From NCBI RefSeq assembly GCF_000185145.2, contig NZ_GL833116.1, forward strand, positions 64,501 through 128,500: a DNA stretch of 64,000 bases. Reading direction: 5' to 3'. This document shows positions 27,222 to 36,871 of the stretch, piece by piece. The DNA is from Hoylesella oralis ATCC 33269 (GTDB lineage Bacteria; Bacteroidota; Bacteroidia; Bacteroidales; Bacteroidaceae). Position 1 is the first letter of the stretch, and every line of letters starts with the position of its first letter. The position numbers and the translations under genes are program-made. Below the pieces are notes generated by a model that made no database searches, was not told the DNA's origin, and was given only the letters and a program-made list of their open reading frames with translations.

Positions 27222-27611
27222 ATTACATCCTGAAAAGCAGATGTTTTATTTCTGAATATTATTCTGGCATTCCTAAAAAGTATATAACATTCGTTCCCTT
27301 TAAGGAAACATTTGAGGCATTATTGAAAAGGAAAATGGCGCAACATCGGATTGCATATCGATACGAATGATACCGGTAAATTCGCATAGGACGGCATGAC
27401 ATATTCCGATCTGTCGATAGCTACAGATATTGAACGGTTGAGTTTTTGCGTGGAGGAGTATCGTAACCTGTTCGACTGTAATCCGTTTAACCAAGGAAAA
27501 AATCCATCGTAAGCTGGCTGGGAGGAAAAGATAGAGCCGCCGATTTATTATGTAGACAATATTATTATTCAATAGAATGCAGTTGAAGAAAACATTATAC
27601 AAAGCGAAGAT
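27222..27611. other. gap with a possible gene remnant
   Basis: There is no intact gene. In one plus-strand frame (27333-27512) a protein-like stretch of 59 codons is broken by a single TAG at 27387-27389; the second half reads like coding sequence (YSDLSIATDIERLSFCVEEY). I cannot name a family. No integrase gene or clear attachment repeat of the tRNA end was found. Confidence 0.3.
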
Positions 27612-29426
27612 ATGAACAACAGACATTATATTATAGCACTGGCATTAACCTGCGTAACCGTTATTTATGGAGCAAACGATAATAATGCTCCTGCTCCGTG
27701 TTATCCTATTCCGTCTAAGGCACAAGTAGAATGGCAAAAGATGGAAACGTATGGCTTCATTCACTTCGGTCTGAATACGTTCAATGACCGCGAGTGGGGA
27801 TACGGAGACTCTAAGTTAGAAACGTTCAACCCTACGAAGCTCGATTGCGAACAATGGGTTCGGACGCTTGCCAATGCAGGTTTCAAAGGCGTTATCTTTA
27901 CTGCAAAGCATCATGACGGATTTTGCCTGTGGCCCACAAAATATACAGATTACAGTATTCGCAATACTTCCTATAAGGACGGAAAAGGCGATATTCTGGG
28001 CGAATTGGCAGCAGCGTGTCGCAAATATGGGCTGAAACTTGGCGTATATCTTTCCCCTTGGGACAGGCATCAAGGGTTTTACGGAACCCCGTTGTATGTA
28101 GAATATTTCTATTGCCAGCTTGAAGAACTGCTAACGCAATATGGAGATATCTTTGAAGTATGGTTTGACGGAGCCAATGGAGGCGACGGATGGTATGCCG
28201 GTGCCAAGGAAAATAGAACCATAGACCGGCGCACTTATTATGATTTTCCGCGTGCCTATCGATTGATTGCCAAGACTCAACCCGATGCGATCATCTTTTC
28301 TGATGGTGGTCCGGGATGCCGGTGGGTGGGCAATGAAAAAGGATTTGCGTTTGCCACCAATTGGTCTTTCCTTCGCAAAGATGTCGTTTATCCCGGATAT
28401 GAGAAATATCACGAATTGCAAACAGGGCATCCCGACGGCGATACATGGGTTGCAGCAGAGTGTGATGTCTCGATACGTCCGGGATGGTTCTATCATGAGA
28501 AAGAAGACGAGAAGGTAAAATCGGTAGATCAGCTTATAGATATATATTATCGCAGTGTGGGGCATAATGCGACATTCCTGTTGAATTTTCCTGTAGATAA
28601 AGAGGGACTTATCCATCCGATCGACTCTGCCAATGCCGTAGGTTTCTATAAACGAATTGCAAGAGAGATGGCCGATAATCTTCTTACCCGAGCTAAAATC
28701 AAGGCTTCCGATACGCGTGGAAAGAACTTTTCCGTAAAATCATTGACAGATAATAACTATGAAACTTATTGGTCTACAAATAATAATGTCGTGAAAGCCG
28801 AATTGGATATCGTTTTTAAGCATCGGACAAAGCTCAATCGGATGAAGCTGCAAGAGTATATTCCGCTTGGACAACGTGTTAAATCTTTTATTGTTGAATA
28901 CAAATCCGGTAACGATTGGCTGCCCGTTAAGATGGGTGAAGAAACGACAACAATAGGATATAAGCGTTTATTAAGGTTTGATACTATAGAGACTCGTGCA
29001 CTTCGTATTAGGTTTCTTGATGCCCGTGCCTGCCTCTGCATCAATGAACTTGGTGTTTATTATTCCCCTTATGCAACGGAAAACTATGCAACGAAAGCTG
29101 ATGAAATCAAGGGATTGGATTTCAACAATATAGCTTCTCCGCAGCCCGATGCTATTCTATTTGATCTCGGTTCTAAACAAATGGTGCGTTCTTTCCATTA
29201 TTTACCGACGAAAAATGGCATTATTTCCAATTATGAAATTTATGTAGGTGAGACACCCGATAATATGCAACTTGTGGCAGATGGGGAATTTTCAAACATT
29301 CGTAATAACCCTGTTATGCAAGATTTGTTCTTTACACCGACAATAGGGCGTTATGTTATGCTCAAAGCAAGGAGAATGATCAATGATGGAGAGTCTCCCA
29401 AATACGAGAAGATAATCATTCGATAA
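27612..29426 (+). CDS. GH29 alpha-L-fucosidase with C-terminal F5/8-type domain
   Basis: A 604-residue secreted enzyme with a signal peptide (about residues 1-21). The family 29 catalytic barrel runs from about 30 to 350, with WQKMETYGFIHFGLNTF, FTAKHHDGFCLWPTKYTDYS and VWFDGANG, where Asp186 is the expected nucleophile. The remainder looks like a discoidin (F5/8 type C) carbohydrate-binding region (SLTDNNYETYWSTNN). It releases alpha-L-fucose from glycans, host glycans being likely targets. It begins an AT-rich glycosidase cluster that continues with the decayed DUF4838 gene after 47 bases. Confidence 0.92.
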   Translation: MNNRHYIIALALTCVTVIYGANDNNAPAPCYPIPSKAQVEWQKMETYGFIHFGLNTFNDREWGYGDSKLETFNPTKLDCEQWVRTLANAGFKGVIFTAKHHDGFCLWPTKYTDYSIRNTSYKDGKGDILGELAAACRKYGLKLGVYLSPWDRHQGFYGTPLYVEYFYCQLEELLTQYGDIFEVWFDGANGGDGWYAGAKENRTIDRRTYYDFPRAYRLIAKTQPDAIIFSDGGPGCRWVGNEKGFAFATNWSFLRKDVVYPGYEKYHELQTGHPDGDTWVAAECDVSIRPGWFYHEKEDEKVKSVDQLIDIYYRSVGHNATFLLNFPVDKEGLIHPIDSANAVGFYKRIAREMADNLLTRAKIKASDTRGKNFSVKSLTDNNYETYWSTNNNVVKAELDIVFKHRTKLNRMKLQEYIPLGQRVKSFIVEYKSGNDWLPVKMGEETTTIGYKRLLRFDTIETRALRIRFLDARACLCINELGVYYSPYATENYATKADEIKGLDFNNIASPQPDAILFDLGSKQMVRSFHYLPTKNGIISNYEIYVGETPDNMQLVADGEFSNIRNNPVMQDLFFTPTIGRYVMLKARRMINDGESPKYEKIIIR

Positions 29427-29473
29427 TTTTCAATTGCCCGATTTATCCCCGTTCAATCAAAAATTATCGATGT

Positions 29474-30900
29474 ATGCAAAGACGTTCCGTTTTACACATT
29501 ATTGTTTTATTGCTTTTTGTTGATGTGCCAATCTTTGCCCAATTCCAAATAGTAAAGGATGGTAAACCTAAAGTGGAAATCATCTGTCAAGATGAAACAG
29601 CTGCCGTAAATAAAGAAGCGGCAGACTTACTTAATATCTTTGTCGAACGGATATCGGGAACGAAACTGCCCATACATTTTGGTGGTAAGAGAAATGCTAA
29701 ATGTATTATTATAGGTGAAAAAATGGATATGGCGGATGAAGACGGGCTCGGGATTATTTGTAGAGGCAACAAACTTTCTATTTTCAGTGGGGGAGGGAGA
29801 GGGGCTATATATGGTGTAGTCCATTTGTTGGAAAAATATATGGGTGTGAATTATTATGCTTATAACGCTTATACACTGACAAAATCTAAGGATATCAGTC
29901 TAAAAGATATTGTTGTTTATCAAACGCCCGCTTTCAGATCTCGCCAGACCTACAGCTACGGAAACGATGATCTGATATATAAAAATTGGTTTGCTTTGGA
30001 AGATCATCAAGGCTTATTCGCTGCAGATATGTGGGTTCATACGTTCAACAGAATACTTCCATTTGCAGTATATGGCAAACAACATCCCGAATATTATTCG
30101 TTTATTAACGGTAAAAGACAACCGGGCGAACATTCGCAATGGTGTTTGACCAACCCAGATATTTTTGAAGAAGCATGTAAGAAGATAGACTCCATCTTCA
30201 AAAGCAATCCTGATATGAAGATAATATCTGTAAGTCAGAACGATGGCAACAATACTAATCGTTCCTGTACGAGCTGTAAAGCCGTCGATGATTATGAAGG
30301 TTCTCCATCCGGAACAATCATTCGTTTTATGAATAAACTTGCCCGACGATTTCCGGACAAGGAAATATCTACGCTTGCTTATTTGTATAGTATGCAACCT
30401 CCTAAACATGTAAAACCTTTACCAAATGTAAATATCATGCTTTGCAGTATAGACAGTAGGCGTGAGGTTCCGTTAACAGACAATGTCTCCGGTCGGACAT
30501 TTGCAGATGCTTTGGATGGTTGGTCCAAGATATCCGATAATATATTCGTGTGGGACTATGGCATTAACTTCGATAATGTAATCTCTCCTTTTCCCAATTT
30601 CCATATTCTACAGAAAAACGTGTAACTATTCAAGGAGAAGCATGCCGCAATGATTTTTGAACAAGTGAATGGAACAAAGGGCACTAATTATGCAGAAATG
30701 CGGGCTTACATGTTGAGAAAACTAAGGTGGAATCCTTATCTTAATACAGATTCTCTGATGCTATCATTCCTTAATGGATATTATGTAAGGCGGCACCTTA
30801 TCTTTATCGGTATCATAAAATTATGCAAGGAGCCTTCTTGGCATTATGGTGTGGGGTATCCTGCATGGTTTTTCATCAACGAAGTTGTTGTCTTATAGCC
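29474..30900 (+). pseudogene. decayed DUF4838-family gene
   Basis: The first 383 codons encode a secreted protein of the DUF4838 type (signal peptide, then an N-terminal domain with SGGGRGAIYGVVHLLEKYMGVNYYA and a glycosidase-like barrel with WVHTFNRILP, HSQWCLTNP, ISVSQNDGNN). A TAA at 30623-30625 stops it where family members continue; the same frame resumes directly (FKEKHAAMIFEQVNGTKG). A one-base deletion near 30785 then shifts the frame (AAPYLYRYHKIMQGA lies in the next frame), and similarity ends near 30835. Complete relatives are roughly 700 residues, so about a third is missing. Three separate lesions make a sequencing error unlikely. Confidence 0.85.
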
Positions 30901-30954
30901 ATTTTACAAGTAGTAATAGCATTATTCTTTTTTACATTTATCTTTGTTATAATT

Positions 30955-33294
30955 ATGAATGCAATGTCCAAAAAACTAAATCTGATAATATTTTTGTGTT
31001 GTGCCATGAATATCACGGCTAAAAACATATTGCCGTATAAGAATCCTGCATTGTCCGTTGAAGTCAGAGTAAACGACCTTATCAAGCGGATGACACTTGA
31101 AGAAAAAGTAGGGCAACTATTATGTACGCTTGCTTGGGATTATTATTACATCGATGGTAAAGCTGTCAAAGTTTCCCAGAAATTCAAGAAAGAATTGCAA
31201 GAAAAGCAGATGGGAATGCTATGGGCAACTTTTCGCGCCGATCCGTGGACTAAGAAAACATTGGCCAACGGACTCAATCCTGAATTGGCAGCAAAGGCCG
31301 GAAATGCATTGCAAAGATATGTTATAGAAAACACCCGTCTTGGTATTCCTCTCTTTTTAGCAGAAGAAGCACCCCACGGTCACATGGCTATCGGGGCTAC
31401 CGTGTTTCCTACCGGACTGGGTATGGCTGCAACATGGTCTACAGATGTTATTGAACAAGCTGGTGTTATTATCGCGAAAGAAATCAGACTACAAGGCGGA
31501 CACATTAGTTATGGGCCCGTTCTCGACTTAGCTCATGAGCCGCGATGGTCTCGTGTTGAAGAAACCATGGGGGAAGATCCTGTATTAAGCGGTACCATAG
31601 CGGTTGCTCAAGTAAAAGGGTTAGGAGCCGGCGATATAACAAAACCCTTTGCCACAATAGCCACATTGAAGCATTTCATTGCCTATGGAATACCTGAAAG
31701 TGGGCAAAACGGCGCACCTTCGATTATCGGAACACGCGATTTGTTGGATAATTTTCTGCCTCCGTTTCGTCGGGCAATCGATGCCGGCGCATTGTCTGTC
31801 ATGACTTCATACAATTCTATGGATGGTATACCATGTACATCTAATGGGCATCTTTTAACTGAAATATTGCGTAACCAATGGGGCTTCAAGGGCTTTGTCG
31901 TGTCTGATTTATATAGTATAGACGGCATCTACGGAACTCATCATACCGTTTCTTCACTTCAAGAGGCGGGTATTGAAGCCCTTAGGGCTGGTGTTGATGT
32001 AGATTTGGGTGCCAATGCCTTTGCTTTGTTATGCGATGCCGTGCGGCAAGGAAGAGTCTCGGAAGCAGCTATCGATGAGGCTGTGTTACGTATATTGCGA
32101 ATGAAAATCGAAATGGGACTCTTCGAACACCCGTATGTAAATCCTAAAACAGCAAAGACGGGTGTAAGAACGGCTGAGAATATTCAAGTTGCAAAACGTG
32201 TCGCAGAAGAATCCATAACGCTTCTAAAGAACTCGAATAAGCTGTTGCCACTAAGCAAAAATATTAAAATTGCGGTTATCGGACCGAATGCAGATAACAG
32301 ATATAACATGCTCGGCGATTACACGGCACCGCAACAAGACAGTAATGTAAAGACCATACTCGATGGAATACGGTCGAAACTTTCGCCGTCTCAAATAACC
32401 TATGTAAAGGGATGTTCGATACGCGACACCGTTTTTAATGAAATCGGAGAAGCTGTCAGAGCAGCGCGAGAGGCTGACGTTATAGTTGTGGCTGTGGGCG
32501 GTTCCAGTGCCAGAGATTTTAAAACGAGTTATCAAGAAACCGGTGCGGCAATTACAAGCAGTAAAGTTGTGAGTGATATGGAGAGCGGCGAAGGGTTTGA
32601 CCGAGCATCCCTGTCTCTTATGGGCATTCAAAGTCGCTTGCTGCAATCGTTGAAAGAAACGGGCAAACCTATGGTTGTAATCTATATCGAAGGGCGCCCT
32701 CTCGATAAAACATGGGCTTCCGAGCAGGCCGATGCCTTGCTTACAGCCTATTATCCCGGGCAGGAAGGGGGCAATGCCATTGCCAATGTGCTGTTCGGAG
32801 ATTACAATCCGGCCGGTCGTTTGCCTATAACTGTTCCAAGAAGTGTGGGCCAACTTCCTGTATATTATAACAAGAAACGCCCTGTTGTGCATAATTATGT
32901 CGAGATGGCATCTACCCCTCTCTATCCTTTTGGATATGGATTAAGCTATACATCGTTCGACTACTCGCATTTGAATATTACCAAGAAATCGGAAGAAGAA
33001 TATGAGGTGTCGTTCGATATACGAAACAGCGGTGAAAGAGATGGCGACGAAGTAGCGCAGCTTTATATAAGCGATAAGGTGGCATCGGTAGTACAACCTG
33101 TTAAACAACTGAAAGGTTTTGCACGCATACATCTAAAAAAGGGAGAAACCAAACGGATAACTCTTATTTTGAAAAAAGACGATTTATCCATAACAGATCG
33201 GAATATGGAGCGTGTTGTAGAGGCTGGAGATTTTGAAATACAGATTGGTAGTTCATCGGAAGACATTAGGTTAAAAGCTAAACTAACGATATAA
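30955..33294 (+). CDS. GH3 family glycoside hydrolase
   Basis: A secreted family 3 hydrolase of about 779 residues. MTLEEKVGQLLCTLAWDYYY begins the barrel; KHFIAYGIPESGQNGAP and GFVVSDLYSIDG (nucleophile Asp) are visible, followed by the sandwich domain and an FnIII-like tail (RNSGERDGDEVAQLYISD, VQPVKQLKGFARIHLKKGE). The open frame extends back to 30823, but that part is the shifted end of the decayed upstream gene, so the start at 30955 (or 30964) with its signal peptide is preferred. The substrate may be a beta-glucoside or beta-xyloside; it was probably cotranscribed with the GH29 gene. Confidence 0.9.
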   Translation: MNAMSKKLNLIIFLCCAMNITAKNILPYKNPALSVEVRVNDLIKRMTLEEKVGQLLCTLAWDYYYIDGKAVKVSQKFKKELQEKQMGMLWATFRADPWTKKTLANGLNPELAAKAGNALQRYVIENTRLGIPLFLAEEAPHGHMAIGATVFPTGLGMAATWSTDVIEQAGVIIAKEIRLQGGHISYGPVLDLAHEPRWSRVEETMGEDPVLSGTIAVAQVKGLGAGDITKPFATIATLKHFIAYGIPESGQNGAPSIIGTRDLLDNFLPPFRRAIDAGALSVMTSYNSMDGIPCTSNGHLLTEILRNQWGFKGFVVSDLYSIDGIYGTHHTVSSLQEAGIEALRAGVDVDLGANAFALLCDAVRQGRVSEAAIDEAVLRILRMKIEMGLFEHPYVNPKTAKTGVRTAENIQVAKRVAEESITLLKNSNKLLPLSKNIKIAVIGPNADNRYNMLGDYTAPQQDSNVKTILDGIRSKLSPSQITYVKGCSIRDTVFNEIGEAVRAAREADVIVVAVGGSSARDFKTSYQETGAAITSSKVVSDMESGEGFDRASLSLMGIQSRLLQSLKETGKPMVVIYIEGRPLDKTWASEQADALLTAYYPGQEGGNAIANVLFGDYNPAGRLPITVPRSVGQLPVYYNKKRPVVHNYVEMASTPLYPFGYGLSYTSFDYSHLNITKKSEEEYEVSFDIRNSGERDGDEVAQLYISDKVASVVQPVKQLKGFARIHLKKGETKRITLILKKDDLSITDRNMERVVEAGDFEIQIGSSSEDIRLKAKLTI

Positions 33295-34015
33295 TACATA
33301 CGTAAGTTCATAATAGAATAACACAGACAATATAATTTTATTTTTTTATTATCATCTGTCAGTGTCTTTGTAATTCGTTGTTTGTAACCGGTATACACTG
33401 TCGGTAGAAAAGAATTTATTGCGTAATAATTTATAATAACAAAATATTTATGAGTATTGGACGTATTTACATCGTTCGGTTCGTTTATGGCATATCCCGT
33501 TTTTTATGGACCTCTTTCTTTAAAGAGCCAACGGGCAATCTTACGTCTTTTGCATTTGTTTCTTAAATCTGCTGTTATTATAGTAAAGGTTACGGAAATC
33601 TAAAAAACGTAAAGATGTAGTAGGTAATTTGGGAAAAGTACTAACTTTGCTTCCCAAATTATACAATCTTTCTTATCTTGCTTAAGAGAGGAAGAACGGA
33701 TTTTAGGAACAGTAATCAGCGTTTTGCAGCATCCTATTTTTGCAGGGAATCATATATGGTTCGTTTTTGCAGGCTTTAGACGAATTTCGAGCACATAATG
33801 TGTCTGTGATAGGCGTATGTTCTTTTCGGAATAGACGTATGGTGTGTTCTTTTTATCCGGCATGTCTATCGTCATCCAACAGCGGGCCTTTCCCGTTTGG
33901 CGGCATCTTTGTCTTTACGATGGCAGTGCATTTGCCGGTCTTGCTTTTTAGCAGTTTCGGCCACGAATATTAAAAATATTTTCTGCGGGCAGTGCCCGTT
34001 AAAAACTCAGGGTAT
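33295..34015. other. long gap before the first ECF operon
   Basis: About 720 bases without a convincing gene. It holds a perfect 10-bp inverted repeat (AATTTGGGAA at 33626-33635 with 33651-33660) around a TAACTTTG box at 33642-33649, and another -7-like box TATTTTTG at 33735-33742. An open frame at 33740-33973 has no protein-like composition. The segment 33358-33381 resembles 40929-40952 (19 of 24 bases). Confidence 0.45.
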
Positions 34016-34567
34016 ATGAAACAGGAAAACGAAGAATTGAATAAATGGATCGAACTCTATTCAGAACCTCTTCTGAACAGGGCGTTATCGATGGTAAGAG
34101 ACAAGGAAGATGCGATGGATTTAGTGCAGGAAGTTTTCATATCTGCGGCTGCCGCTCATGGTAGTTTCGAAAGACGTAGCTCTCCGCTGACGTGGTTGCA
34201 GCACATACTGAAGAACAAAACGGCAGATTTTTATAGAGACAGATACCGGAAGCCCGATTGTGTAAATCTTCCGGATTTCTTCGATAAATCGGGAGCGTGG
34301 ACGGATGATACTGTTCTTCACGACTGGTCGCAAAGTTTCGACGAGCCGGATGAGCAGAATGCACTGATGGGTGTTTTAGACAAGTGTTTGGGCTTTCTTC
34401 CCTCGCAATGGCAGACTACGGTAAGACTTTACTATCTGGAAGAGAAAAAGACCAAGGAAGTGTGTCAGGAGTTGGATATTGCCACGACTAATCTTTGGAA
34501 GATACTTCAACGCAGCCGTATGCAATTAAGGAAATGTATAGAATTAAATTGGTTCGACAAATTATGA
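34016..34567 (+). CDS. ECF-type RNA polymerase sigma factor
   Basis: A sigma factor of about 183 residues. Region 2 (RALSMVRDKEDAMDLVQEVFISA, SPLTWLQHILKNKTADFYRD) and region 4 (GFLPSQWQTTVRLYYLEEKKTKEVCQELDIATTNLWKILQRSRMQLRKCIE) are both clear. I place the start at the ATG 34016 rather than the GTG at 33992. The stop overlaps the next start (ATGA), so sigma factor and anti-sigma-like protein are translationally coupled. It probably controls the DUF417 and spondin genes downstream. Confidence 0.92.
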   Translation: MKQENEELNKWIELYSEPLLNRALSMVRDKEDAMDLVQEVFISAAAAHGSFERRSSPLTWLQHILKNKTADFYRDRYRKPDCVNLPDFFDKSGAWTDDTVLHDWSQSFDEPDEQNALMGVLDKCLGFLPSQWQTTVRLYYLEEKKTKEVCQELDIATTNLWKILQRSRMQLRKCIELNWFDKL

Positions 34568-34848
34568 AAGCATTGATCAGTAAACTGATTCATATCGTCA
34601 TTATGCCCTGCAGCCATGTGCCGTTGCAGATAGAATGCGAGCGGGCGGGCAGTCTCTCATTCGTGAAAAGGTTTCGTCTTCGTATGCACCTTTCGGTGTG
34701 CAAATGGTGTGCTGCTTATGCGAAGAAAGTGGAACAGATAGACCGCCTACTTACGAAAAAGACTTTGGATGACAAAAAAAAGTTGCACTTCGAAAAGACT
34801 GAAATACAGCAATTTAAGGATAAAGTGAGAAAAAATATATCTTCTTGA
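34564..34848 (+). CDS. small zinc-finger anti-sigma-like protein
   Basis: A protein of 94 residues that starts inside the sigma stop codon. The segment from Cys26 to the HLSVCKWC motif gives Cys-x(n)-His-x3-Cys-x2-Cys, the pattern of zf-HC2-type anti-sigma factors; unlike many it has no membrane segment. A Lys/Glu-rich tail follows. Such proteins often sense thiol oxidation by losing zinc. The function is inferred from position and motif. Confidence 0.7.
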   Translation: MKALISKLIHIVIMPCSHVPLQIECERAGSLSFVKRFRLRMHLSVCKWCAAYAKKVEQIDRLLTKKTLDDKKKLHFEKTEIQQFKDKVRKNISS

Positions 34849-34952
34849 TCGTATTTCTTTTGTCAGGATTTAGATAAGTTTCCGACCATAAGTGCAGAAA
34901 ATCTCTTCAAGAGTTTTTGCAAACAGTAAATAACTTATAAATATCTGACAAG

Positions 34953-35420
34953 ATGAACAACGAAAAATATCTGCTTTCGGGCAACGGAATATATAAACTC
35001 GGGTACTATGTTACCCTGTTTGGCACAGCCGTTATTCTTTTATGGATAGGTCTTTTTAAATTCACGCCAACCGAGGCTGCTGCCATCAGGCCTTTGCTCG
35101 AACACCATCCTTTTACCTTTTGGGTGTACGATATATTTAGTGTGCAAGCCGTTTCCAATGTAGTAGGAACGATCGAAATAACGGTTGCTGTCGTACTTCT
35201 GTTATCTGTTAAATTTCATTTTCTGAAGCAGTATGCAGGATTGGGAATAGTCTTCACATTTCTCATAACACTCAGTTTCTTGTTTTCTACGCCCGAGATA
35301 TGGAGAGTAAAAGATGGTGTTCTCGTAACTGACTATTTCATTCTAAAAGACCTTGCGTATCTTGGATTTGGATTGATGCTGCTCGGTAACTCGGGTGTGA
35401 AGGGCAAACGGAAAGAATAA
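34953..35420 (+). CDS. DUF417 (YkgB/RclC-type) membrane protein
   Basis: A protein of 155 residues with four membrane segments (about 16-37, 65-85, 92-112 and 128-146). GTAVILLWIGLFKFTPTEAAAIRPLLEHHPF is the typical DUF417 block, as are the following short Trp/Tyr segment and the DLAYLGFGLMLLG end. The E. coli relative RclC belongs to the reactive-chlorine response; this makes an envelope oxidative-stress role plausible but unproven. It lies between the sigma/anti-sigma pair and the spondin lipoprotein, probably in one operon. Confidence 0.85.
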   Translation: MNNEKYLLSGNGIYKLGYYVTLFGTAVILLWIGLFKFTPTEAAAIRPLLEHHPFTFWVYDIFSVQAVSNVVGTIEITVAVVLLLSVKFHFLKQYAGLGIVFTFLITLSFLFSTPEIWRVKDGVLVTDYFILKDLAYLGFGLMLLGNSGVKGKRKE

Positions 35421-35488
35421 TACGGAGAGAGAGTCTCCCCACTAAATAAGTAATTATAATGTATATTTTAAAAAACAGTTCAAAATTT

Positions 35489-36724
35489 ATGAAAAAGAAT
35501 CTATTTAGAGCCGCATTGTCGGCTGTGGTGTTGGCAAGTTCATTTTCGTTCACTTCCTGCAGTAAGGACGATGATACGAAGGCTCCCTCGGGCAATATGC
35601 GTACTCTGATGGTGGAAAACATCGTTATGCCGAAGATGTTTGTAGAGAGTGGCACGTTTAAAGGTGTGGGTAGTAAGGATGTTAAGCTCCCGGTTATTCT
35701 GCCCGGACAGAGTGTCAGCTTTAAATTCAAGGCAGGAAAAGGACAGGCACTGATGTTTGCCACGATGTACGGAAAATCGAAAGACTGGTTTTTCGCTTCG
35801 CAACAACCGGGCATAAAACTGTTCGACGATAAGGGTAAGGCTATGACCGGCGATGTTTCTTCGCAGATGAAATTGTGGGATAACGGTACAAAGAACGATG
35901 AAACAGGAGCAAGCGAGGCAAGGCCGGTTATGGAAGTAAGTGGAGTAGATGCTTCTAAGCTGATGAATGTAATGCTGGCTTACGAGGAAATGACATCCGA
36001 GTTTACGCTCACGATTAAGAATGTTTCGGGCGGTACAAAGAACGAAACACCGTTCTCACCGGGCGTATGGGCGGTTTCGACCTTCGATGGTAAGAAACTT
36101 CTTGCCGATAAACCATTCTTTACTCCGGGCCAGAGAACAAATCCGGAGATTACGGATATCGCTCAAATGGGAAATATCGATAAACTGAAAGCTAAGGTAG
36201 AAGCCAATACAGGTATCATTACCGGCATCTCTCCTGTACTCGTTGTGGTGTATCAGGGTGATAAAAATCCTATCTTCGAACTTGGTAAGAAAGATAACGG
36301 CATGGGCTTGAAAGAACTCTCTCAGAAGGGTGATGCAAGCAAATTGCAGGAAAATTTGAAGAAAATGAAGAATGTGAAAGGCGTATATCTTGCAGGTAAG
36401 GCTCCTGTAGGCCCGGGAGAAAAGGTAACGACACAGTATAAAGCGGATGATACAGACAAGCTGGCTTTCGTTACTATGTTTGGTTTCTCCAACGACTGGT
36501 TCTATGCTAATGAGCGGGCACTCTCTGCTAAGATGAGCGGCAATGTTACCGGCACGACTGCATTGTTCGACTCCGGAACGGGTGTAGACCAATTCCCCGG
36601 CGCCGGTAACCGTCAGGCTCTTTTTGGCGGAACACCGCAGGCAGAAAGCAAAGCAATTAGTAAAGTCGGGAACGAATTCCCTGTTCCGGCAGTTAACAAG
36701 GTTTTGAGGATAACGATTAAATAA
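35489..36724 (+). CDS. spondin-domain lipoprotein with two repeats
   Basis: A lipoprotein of about 411 residues (start at 35489; signal peptide ending FSFTSC). Two related spondin_N-type domains are visible. The first covers about residues 30-180, with PGQSVSFKFKAGKG, FATMYGKSKDWFFA and KLWDNGTKNDE; the second covers about 305-400, with PGEKVTTQYKADDTD, FVTMFGFSNDWFYA and LFDSGTGVDQFPGAG. The matching MFG/MYGxSxDWF(F/Y)A blocks suggest internal duplication. Such domains occur in exported stress proteins of several bacteria; no enzyme activity is known to me. It is the last gene of the ECF-anti-sigma-DUF417 operon. Confidence 0.8.
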   Translation: MKKNLFRAALSAVVLASSFSFTSCSKDDDTKAPSGNMRTLMVENIVMPKMFVESGTFKGVGSKDVKLPVILPGQSVSFKFKAGKGQALMFATMYGKSKDWFFASQQPGIKLFDDKGKAMTGDVSSQMKLWDNGTKNDETGASEARPVMEVSGVDASKLMNVMLAYEEMTSEFTLTIKNVSGGTKNETPFSPGVWAVSTFDGKKLLADKPFFTPGQRTNPEITDIAQMGNIDKLKAKVEANTGIITGISPVLVVVYQGDKNPIFELGKKDNGMGLKELSQKGDASKLQENLKKMKNVKGVYLAGKAPVGPGEKVTTQYKADDTDKLAFVTMFGFSNDWFYANERALSAKMSGNVTGTTALFDSGTGVDQFPGAGNRQALFGGTPQAESKAISKVGNEFPVPAVNKVLRITIK

Positions 36725-36871
36725 GGGATTATTTCTCTAAAACAGCGGGCAGTGTGGACAGGACTGTATAATGTTCTGTTTGCATTGCCTTTTTTTATTG
36801 AAGATGCGCGATGTGTTTTCTCGAAAAACTGCTTTACGGTATCATAAGTAGGTTGGCAGTTTTCCTTTTTT

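Noticed and set aside
30823..30954. Longer N-terminus for the GH3 gene
   Set aside because: These codons are the frameshifted end of the DUF4838 gene (YLYRYHKIMQGA precedes them in the same frame); a normal signal peptide begins at 30955.
33740..33973. Small open frame of 77 codons before the ECF sigma gene
   Set aside because: It has no ribosome-binding context, composition unlike the neighbours and no recognisable motif.
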